Position numbers and translations under genes: made by a program. The notes under the pieces were generated by a model, which was not told the DNA's origin, made no database searches, and saw only the letters and a program-made list of their open reading frames with translations. Below are positions 1-5,487 of a stretch of DNA of 11,735 nt, one piece after another. Location of the stretch: NCBI GenBank assembly GCA_003156235.1, contig PMGP01000337.1, positions 1 to 11,735 on the forward strand, given 5' to 3'. This stretch comes from Acidobacteriaceae bacterium (lineage in GTDB: Bacteria; Acidobacteriota; Terriglobia; Terriglobales; Acidobacteriaceae). Numbering within the stretch: the stretch's first letter is position 1; the number at the start of each line of letters is the position of its first letter.

Positions 1-407
1 TCACCAACGCCATCAATATCGGCATGGAGCTGTGCAATCAGCCGGGCATCCGCACCTATCTCACCGGCGGCGTGGTTCCCTGGGCGTGGTCGTTTTCGCT
101 AACCGGTAACGCGGCGCTGACGTTTCTGGACAACGTATACATGGACAAGGTCTTCCTCAGCGTCACCGGCCTGGACGCCGAGCGTGGGGCCACCACGCTG
201 GAGTCCGACGAGGCGCTGGTCTACCGCAAGATGCTCAAGCAGGCCAAGCAGGTGATTGTGGTGGCCGATGCCAGCAAACTGGGAAAGGTGAGCCCTGCAT
301 TCATCTGCCCGGCCAGCGAGATCAACGTCCTGATCACCGACACCGGCGCGACGGCCGAAACGCTGGCCCCTTTCGAGCGCCAGGGAATCCGCATCATCCG
401 CGCATAA
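1..407 (+). CDS. DeoR-family transcriptional regulator, C-terminal sensor domain (5' partial)
   Basis: The first complete codon is at position 3, the frame is open from the window edge, and it ends with TAA at 405-407, so only about 134 C-terminal residues are present. The residues match the DeoR/GlpR C-terminal sensor domain: 'NQPGIRTYLTGG', then 'FLSVTGLDAERG', 'TTLESDEALVYRKML', 'VIVVADASKLGK' and a closing 'INVLITDTGA'. In this family the domain binds a phosphorylated sugar or polyol and releases an N-terminal winged-helix DNA-binding domain, which here lies outside the window. Members usually repress sugar catabolic operons. The effector cannot be told from this half. The gene converges with cutC, leaving 3 bases between the stops and no room for a dedicated terminator. 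The family call is firm; any link to the hydrolases 5 kb away is guesswork. Confidence 0.9.
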   Translation, partial: TNAINIGMELCNQPGIRTYLTGGVVPWAWSFSLTGNAALTFLDNVYMDKVFLSVTGLDAERGATTLESDEALVYRKMLKQAKQVIVVADASKLGKVSPAFICPASEINVLITDTGATAETLAPFERQGIRIIRA

Positions 408-410
408 AGC

Positions 411-1187
411 TCAGGACTGGCGGCTGTATTCAGTTGAATAGGGCTTATTTTCTTCCACGGCGAAATGGCCGCGCAGCAGCCGCACCGCGGTGCGAACGTC
501 GGTCTCCAAGATGTCCGCTTTTCCAACGGCGGTATGTCCGTTGAAGCTCTCCCGGCTGGACTTCCCGGCTCTGCGCGTCAGCGAACCATGCAGGAAGCGG
601 ACGCCGGTCCGTTCCAGAACCTCGACCAGGGAAGCTAGCCTCAGCCCGCCTCCGGCCATAATCTGAATGCGGTCTCCGGCCAGCCTTACCAATTGCGCAA
701 CCTGCCCGGCGCCGGCCAGCACATCCGGTGCTCCGCCCGAGGTCAACAGGCAATCGGCCCCCGTCTTGAGGATCGCTTCCAGAGCCTCGGACAGATTCGG
801 CGTCTCGTCGAAGGCTCGATGGAAGGTCACCTTCATGGGACGAGCCAGCTCCACCAGTTCCCGGCTCCGGTCAACGTCAACGCGGCTGTCCGCCCGCAGA
901 ACGCCCAGCGCAACTCCTGCCGCCCCTGCCTGCCTGACCCATTGCACTTGCTCCTTCATCTGGGCAAATTCCGCAGCGGAATAGGCAAAGTCGCCACTGC
1001 GGGGACGAACCAGCACATGAACGGGGATCGAAAGCGTTTGGAGGGTGGCGGCGGTCAGCCGCTCGCTGGGCGTGATTCCGCTGACTTCGAGCCTGGAGCA
1101 CAACTCGATGCGGTCAGCGCCGCCCCGTTCGGCCGCCTGGGCAGCCTTGAGGGACTCGGCGCAAAGCTCAAACAAATAAGTATTCAT
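411..1187 (-). CDS. cutC: CutC family protein (copper homeostasis protein CutC)
   Basis: This is a full-length 258-residue CutC protein, a cytoplasmic TIM-barrel family (E. coli CutC is 248 residues). Hallmarks are all present in order: 'GGADRIELC' (about 22-30), 'SGITPS' (36-41), 'VRPRSGDFAYS' (60-70), 'KVTFHRAFDE' (119-128), 'LLTSGG' (147-152) and 'IMAGGG' (176-181). CutC was first linked to copper tolerance in E. coli, but its biochemical role is disputed, so the gene name is safer than the function. About 20 residues beyond the barrel at the C terminus are not conserved. The ATG at 1187-1185 is the only start that keeps the conserved N-terminal strand 'TYLFELCAESL'. It has a poor ribosome binding site, and an upstream small frame ends with a TGA overlapping this ATG, which suggests possible translational coupling. 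The gene is convergent with deoR. Confidence 0.93.
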   Translation of the reverse strand: MNTYLFELCAESLKAAQAAERGGADRIELCSRLEVSGITPSERLTAATLQTLSIPVHVLVRPRSGDFAYSAAEFAQMKEQVQWVRQAGAAGVALGVLRADSRVDVDRSRELVELARPMKVTFHRAFDETPNLSEALEAILKTGADCLLTSGGAPDVLAGAGQVAQLVRLAGDRIQIMAGGGLRLASLVEVLERTGVRFLHGSLTRRAGKSSRESFNGHTAVGKADILETDVRTAVRLLRGHFAVEENKPYSTEYSRQS

Positions 1188-1267
1188 GAAAGATTCCAGA
1201 ATGGCAAAACGCGTACCGCGCGGTGCTCGCGCATCTGCCTACAAGGATGTACGGCGGACACAAGCAT
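1184..1267 (-). CDS. Possible 27-codon upstream/leader peptide overlapping cutC
   Basis: Reading leftward, an ATG at 1267-1265 opens 27 sense codons and a TGA at 1186-1184. The TGA overlaps the cutC ATG as ATGA, the classic geometry for translational coupling. The predicted peptide starts MLVSAVHPCRQMREH and is rich in possible metal ligands (His7, Cys9, Met12, His15). It begins about 13-20 bases after the start site expected from the promoter at 1287-1313. Against it: no clear Shine-Dalgarno precedes its ATG, and a 28-codon frame arises by chance quite often. The cutC ribosome binding site is also weak, so coupling would make sense. I do not recognise the peptide. Confidence 0.25.
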   Translation of the reverse strand: MLVSAVHPCRQMREHRAVRVLPFWNLS

Positions 1268-1286
1268 CCGCTGACCAAAAACACAC

Positions 1287-1313
1287 ACTATACGGTTAGT
1301 CATATTTTGTCAA
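1287..1313 (-). promoter_or_regulatory. Putative sigma70-type promoter for cutC
   Basis: On the minus strand there is a perfect TTGACA (plus coordinates 1308-1313) and a TATAGT (1287-1292). The spacer is 15 bases, shorter than the usual 16-18. Transcription would start near 1280, giving a leader of about 90 bases that contains the small upstream frame. The surroundings are AT-rich. No operator or metal-regulator box was recognised. Confidence 0.4.
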
Positions 1314-1720
1314 AACGATCAACAATGTAGATTGAAAATCGTAGTTCTGGTCATTTATCCTAAAGCGTTTCCCCTGTCTGCCTTTGACTTTCGGTCTTTC
1401 CATTGCATAAGCCGGCAGTTGCCCAGTGGATTTCGGTGAGAGGTCTACTCGTTTGTAAACAAAGGGCGTTCACCACCGCTTGCGGCCTTTTTAACGTGGG
1501 ATGAATCGACCGGGATGGGGTATTGCAGCGTGAAATATGGATTCAGAGTATGCCCTATGTCCGTTCGCGTTTAACCCATTATATTTCATAGTATTGACCA
1601 CTTTAGCAGAATTCTGTCATTTTTTGCTTGCCAAACGTATGCGGACCGTATTATTGTTTTCCCGTCTCAATAGTGAGCGGTTTGCCGCATATTAATCATT
1701 TCTGCGGCGATCACGAAATC

Positions 1721-1752
1721 AAGGGGGAGCGCAAGTGATTCTTTCCCTTTTT
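1721..1752 (+). promoter_or_regulatory. Leader hairpin followed by a short T-run, upstream of the receptor
   Basis: AAGGGGGAG (1721-1729) can pair with CTTTCCCTT (1741-1749). This gives nine pairs including two G-U, an 11-base loop, and TTT (1750-1752) directly after it. The hairpin ends 50 bases before the receptor start and leaves the ribosome binding site free. It could act as a weak attenuator or mRNA-stabilising element, or be chance. No competing antiterminator fold was worked out. Confidence 0.25.
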
Positions 1753-1789
1753 CAATAAGGACAACAAATCAACCGGAACCAGAATCACA

Positions 1790-1796
1790 AAGGAGG
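1790..1796 (+). promoter_or_regulatory. Strong Shine-Dalgarno deciding the GTG start of the receptor
   Basis: AAGGAGG lies 6 bases before the GTG at 1803. It is the strongest ribosome binding site in the window. It selects GTG 1803 over the in-frame ATG at 1824, which has no comparable upstream motif at suitable spacing. Confidence 0.8.
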
Positions 1797-1802
1797 ATTT
1801 CA

Positions 1803-4800
1803 GTGAAGCTCCAACATCGGATAATGCAAAATCTCCAACATGAAATCTCATGGACACGCGAATGCAGAGCATTCTTCTTCCTTCTGGCAGTTGTACTGCT
1901 TTTCAACCCGTTGTTTACAGGGGCGCAGGAATTGACAGCAACGCTCAGCGGCGTAGTTTCCGACGCCACCGGGGCCCTGGTTCCTCACGCCTCAATCACG
2001 ATTGCTCAGAATGGCGTCAATGGGGTGACGCGCGTTGTACAGTCGGATAACACAGGCAACTATGTCGCCACCAACCTCATAGCCGGAACCTATTCGATCA
2101 CCGTAACGGCGCCGGGCTTTGAGACGTTCATGGCCAAGGACATCGTCCTGAACGTCGCCGAGAAGCACGCCGTGAACGCGCAATTGAAGGCCGGCTCGGT
2201 TAACACGACGATCACCGTGGAAGACAACCCGGTATCGATCGATACGGAGAGCAGCGCCCAGGCGGGCACCATCACCGGAACCCAGGTTCGGGAACTGGAA
2301 ATCTCTAACCGCAACTTTGCCATGCTGGTCACGCTGCAGCCCGGCGTCATCAATGCCGGCCTCGGCGATGAAGCCACCACCGAGAGCAATACGGGCTTGG
2401 CCGTCAACGGCGCGCGCTCGACGGCCAACAACTGGACGGTGGACGGCGCCGACATCAACGATTCCGGCTCCAACCAGACCACGGTCAATGCGCCCAGCAT
2501 CGACGCCATTCAGGAGTTCACCCTGCAGCGCGGCAGCTATGACGCCGGCTACGGACGTTCCGGCGGCGCCCAGATTCTGGTGCAGACCAAGCAGGGCAGC
2601 AGCACCTTCCATGGCGATGCCTATGAGTTTGTCCGCAATACGGACTTCAACGCCAATGAATGGTTCAACAAGGCTGGCGGCATGCCTCGCGCTGACTACC
2701 ATCGCAACGACTTCGGCTATACGGTGGGCGGACCGATTTATATTCCGCACGTATATAACTCCGATAAGAAGAAGACCTTCTTCTTCTGGTCGCAGGAATG
2801 GCAAAAGCAAGTACAGCCGTCTTCCGGAGTCAATGCGGCTCCTTCCACAGCCGATACGCAGGGCTTCATCGCCGACACGCAGTCGGGAAGCACCTATTAC
2901 CCCTATGTCCCTTCGCTGTCGACTGCGTGCACGACAATCTTCCACAATGGAACCACCGCCGCGGTGCTTGATGGCACGGTTTCAGTCCCGGCTCACTCGA
3001 CCTACATTCCAACCTCTTGCTGGAGCAAAAACGCCAAGGTATACAACACCGATGTTTTTATCCCGAACGTGGCCGCTGCGGGGACCAGCAATAGTCCATA
3101 CGCTTTCTCCGCACCCTCGAATTACCGGCAGGAAATCCTGCGCATTGACCACAATTTCAGCGACAAGCTGCATTTCTTCGCACGCGGCATCGAAGAAAAG
3201 ATGCCCTACCTGAACGTGCTTGGCCTCTGGTCTGGAACCTATCCAGGTTTGTCGGAAGAGACCGTGGATTCGCCGGGCAAGAACGTGGTGGGCAACCTGA
3301 CCTGGACGATTTCGCCCAAGATGATCAACGAATTCGAGTTTGTCTGGGCTCAGGGTACCTACAGTGCAATCCCCATACCAGGAGAATTCTTCAATTCCTC
3401 CACCGCCTTCAGCACTCTCACGGATAACTGGGCTTATGCAGATCCCTATGGCCGCAATCCCAATCTGAGCGTGACCGGCGTGGGTGGATATGCGGCCGGA
3501 AACGCCCCTTATGGCGAGCGCAACCTCGATCGCACTTACTTTGACAACCTGGCCATCACGCTGGGCAAGCACACCATCCGCACGGGCTTTCAGATCCAGC
3601 AGATGATCAAGACGGAAAATGGCACCAGCGGCAATGCGGGTTTCACCTTCACCAACACCCAGGCAAACTCCAGCGCCACTTGGAGCTATGGCGATTTTCT
3701 GCTGGGCCAAGTGAATACCTACTCGCAGATCAACCGCGACACGGTTCCTGATTTGCGTTTCGTCAATGCTGAAGCGTATGTGCAGGACGACTGGAAGATC
3801 AGCCACAAGCTGACTGTGAATCTAGGCCTTCGCTGGAGCCGTTTCCCTTCGCCTTCGGACGTGAACGGCACACTGGTCAACTTCGATCCGCTGGTGTATA
3901 ACGCCGCGAATGCGCCAGCTATTACCGCGGCGGGCAACTTCCCCTCCGGAAATCCGAACACTTACGGAAATGGAATCATCGCGCCCAAGGGCGGAACATG
4001 CGAAGCGGCTCAGTACATTGCGCCGCTGACGACCTGCTCGCCTTTTGGAAGCCAGGTTAACCCGGCCTACAACGGCGATTTTGGCCCGCGCGTCGGCTTC
4101 GCCTACAACCCCGATGGCCACGGCAAGACCTCGATCCGCGGCGGCTTCGGCATCTTCTACGATCGCGTTCTGGACGGCATCTGGGAAGACAACGCCTTCC
4201 ACGATCAGCCGCTGGCGCAGACCACGACCATCAACAACGGATCGTTTGACAACATCATGGGTACCGGCTTGGCCGCGCCTCCGGGGCTTGCTCCCAACGG
4301 GATGATTACCACCGGAACGCCGGCCTTCAAGCCACCCAACTACGCCAACTACAATCTCTCCGCGCAGCGCCAGCTTCTGCCCACCACCACGGTTGAAGTG
4401 GCTTACGTGGGCAACGTGGCTCGCCACCTGATCGGCCAGATTGATCTGAACCAGCCGACCATGGCTGCAAGAAACGCCCATTTAACGGACGATGTCAACG
4501 CAATTCGTCCCTACCTCGGCTTTGGCCACCTGGAAACCGTGGCCGCCATCTACACCAACAACTACAACGCGCTGCAGGTTTCGGCCAATCACAAGGCTCA
4601 CGGACTGACGCTGGGCGTGGCGTACACCTGGTCGAAAGACCTGACCACCAATCCCTTCGATCGCCAGTGCTGCGAAACCTCCAACACCTACAACGTCAAG
4701 ATGGACTACGGCCCGTCGACCATTACCAACACTCCGCAAGTTGCCGAGATCAGTTACGTCTACGACCTTCCGTTCATGAAGGCGCAGAAGGGCATCCTCG

Positions 4801-5312
4801 GCCGCGTTATGGGCGGCTGGGAGGTCTCCGGCATTACTTCCTTCATCTCCGGCACCTCGGCTACCGTGAACCAGAATGAAGATCCGTTCAATAGTATTGC
4901 TGGCAACCGCGGTCTCGGCCTGGCCCAGCAAAATGGACCCGGCTGGTGGACCTCGCAGTCCACGCGCCCGAACCAAGTGTCCGCGATTCAGAAGACCAAG
5001 AAACTTGGGGAATGGTTCTCAACCTCCTCCTTTGCTGTGGCATCCGGCAACTGGGGCACGGAGAAGAACGGCGCGCTGCTGGGACCGGGTGTGCAGAGAT
5101 GGGATATGGCAGCGATCAAGAACGTGAACCTCGTTGGCCCCGTCAAGTTCCAACTGCGCGGCGAGTTCTTCAACGCCTTCAACCACGAGAACTTCAGCGG
5201 CATAGGTACGGGTATCGACGCTGGAACGCCAGCCACTGGCGGCTCCTTCGGTACTATCACCTCTGGCCACAGCCCGCGCGTCATCCAAATTGCTGGAAAG
5301 CTCATCTTCTAA
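1803..5312 (+). CDS. Oar-like TonB-dependent outer-membrane receptor with carboxypeptidase-regulatory-like N-terminal domain
   Basis: This 1169-residue protein starts at GTG and ends TAA. Residues 1-41 look like a signal peptide with an unusually long, charged n-region (about 23 residues) before the hydrophobic 'AFFFLLAVVLLF', with likely cleavage after Ala41. Residues about 44-130 form a carboxypeptidase-regulatory-like beta-sandwich ('LSGVVSDATGALVPHASI', 'AGTYSITVTAPGF'). A plug domain follows at about 135-265 ('NGARSTANNWTVDGADIND' near 202, 'GRSGGAQILVQTKQGS'). The remainder is the 22-strand-type barrel, with typical Oar-family motifs 'YVQDDWKI', 'GPRVGFAY', 'RGGFGIFYD' and 'LRGEFFNAFNHENF', ending in a C-terminal Phe as expected for BAM-inserted barrels. 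Such receptors use TonB-ExbBD energy to import large ligands. In Acidobacteriota, large paralogous sets are widely assumed to import oligosaccharides or peptides, but ligands are mostly unknown. No SusD-like partner is adjacent. The neighbouring hydrolases suggest a glycan ligand, which is inference. Confidence 0.93.
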   Translation: MKLQHRIMQNLQHEISWTRECRAFFFLLAVVLLFNPLFTGAQELTATLSGVVSDATGALVPHASITIAQNGVNGVTRVVQSDNTGNYVATNLIAGTYSITVTAPGFETFMAKDIVLNVAEKHAVNAQLKAGSVNTTITVEDNPVSIDTESSAQAGTITGTQVRELEISNRNFAMLVTLQPGVINAGLGDEATTESNTGLAVNGARSTANNWTVDGADINDSGSNQTTVNAPSIDAIQEFTLQRGSYDAGYGRSGGAQILVQTKQGSSTFHGDAYEFVRNTDFNANEWFNKAGGMPRADYHRNDFGYTVGGPIYIPHVYNSDKKKTFFFWSQEWQKQVQPSSGVNAAPSTADTQGFIADTQSGSTYYPYVPSLSTACTTIFHNGTTAAVLDGTVSVPAHSTYIPTSCWSKNAKVYNTDVFIPNVAAAGTSNSPYAFSAPSNYRQEILRIDHNFSDKLHFFARGIEEKMPYLNVLGLWSGTYPGLSEETVDSPGKNVVGNLTWTISPKMINEFEFVWAQGTYSAIPIPGEFFNSSTAFSTLTDNWAYADPYGRNPNLSVTGVGGYAAGNAPYGERNLDRTYFDNLAITLGKHTIRTGFQIQQMIKTENGTSGNAGFTFTNTQANSSATWSYGDFLLGQVNTYSQINRDTVPDLRFVNAEAYVQDDWKISHKLTVNLGLRWSRFPSPSDVNGTLVNFDPLVYNAANAPAITAAGNFPSGNPNTYGNGIIAPKGGTCEAAQYIAPLTTCSPFGSQVNPAYNGDFGPRVGFAYNPDGHGKTSIRGGFGIFYDRVLDGIWEDNAFHDQPLAQTTTINNGSFDNIMGTGLAAPPGLAPNGMITTGTPAFKPPNYANYNLSAQRQLLPTTTVEVAYVGNVARHLIGQIDLNQPTMAARNAHLTDDVNAIRPYLGFGHLETVAAIYTNNYNALQVSANHKAHGLTLGVAYTWSKDLTTNPFDRQCCETSNTYNVKMDYGPSTITNTPQVAEISYVYDLPFMKAQKGILGRVMGGWEVSGITSFISGTSATVNQNEDPFNSIAGNRGLGLAQQNGPGWWTSQSTRPNQVSAIQKTKKLGEWFSTSSFAVASGNWGTEKNGALLGPGVQRWDMAAIKNVNLVGPVKFQLRGEFFNAFNHENFSGIGTGIDAGTPATGGSFGTITSGHSPRVIQIAGKLIF

Positions 5313-5330
5313 CCAGCCAGGCTTGAATGC

Positions 5331-5377
5331 CGCACAACCGGGGCCGGAGCGCAAGCTCCGGCCCCGGTATGTGTGCG
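5331..5377 (+). terminator. Long GC-rich hairpin after the receptor gene, without T-tract
   Basis: CCGGGGCCGGAGC (5338-5350) is followed by a GCAA tetraloop (5351-5354) and its perfect complement (5355-5367). The stem extends by A5337-T5368 and, after a small bulge, by CGCACA (5331-5336) pairing with TGTGCG (5372-5377). It starts 18 bases after the receptor stop. There is no T-run on the 3' side, so it is not a textbook intrinsic terminator. It may block 3' exonucleases, assist Rho-dependent termination, or reduce readthrough into the GH20 gene 110 bases further on. Confidence 0.6.
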
Positions 5378-5487
5378 AGGTGCGTCAAACCGCTGTTTCG
5401 AAAGACTAGGCGGCGCAACTCTCCGCATATTCACAATTACCTGTTCCGGGCAAGCTCAATTCGAGCCTTGGGATAGATAGGAGTCAC

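Larger units (their letters stand above)
1188..1802. other. 615-base AT-rich intergenic region between cutC and the TonB receptor
   Basis: No protein gene is supported here apart from the tentative small frame at 1184-1267. The left end carries the cutC promoter. The rest is the upstream and leader region of the receptor gene. I can see a short inverted repeat TTTGT-AA-ACAAA at 1452-1463, a T-run after a weak hairpin at 1461-1492, a TTGACC at 1594-1599 that could be a -35 element but lacks a convincing -10, and a G-rich/C-rich hairpin at 1721-1752. None is decisive. The length is notable for a single receptor promoter, and no known riboswitch class was recognised by eye. Confidence 0.6.

Noticed and set aside
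1201..1299. 32-codon plus-strand frame in the cutC upstream region (starts MAKRVPRGARAS)
   Set aside because: No Shine-Dalgarno, no downstream partner, antisense to the cutC leader; nothing supports translation beyond its being open.
1452..1463. TTTGT-AA-ACAAA inverted repeat as an operator
   Set aside because: Five-base arms in AT-rich DNA are common by chance, and no second copy or matching known operator was seen.
1594..1622. TTGACC with a possible -10 as the receptor promoter
   Set aside because: No good TATAAT-like hexamer at 16-18 bases (best is TCATTT), so it is not listed as a promoter.
1992..2945. 317-codon minus-strand frame antisense to the TonB receptor
   Set aside because: It is a shadow of the receptor reading frame: no ribosome binding site, no known motif, and a repetitive Gly/Arg/Val composition. 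The same applies to minus-strand frames at 2982-3806 and 3822-4481.
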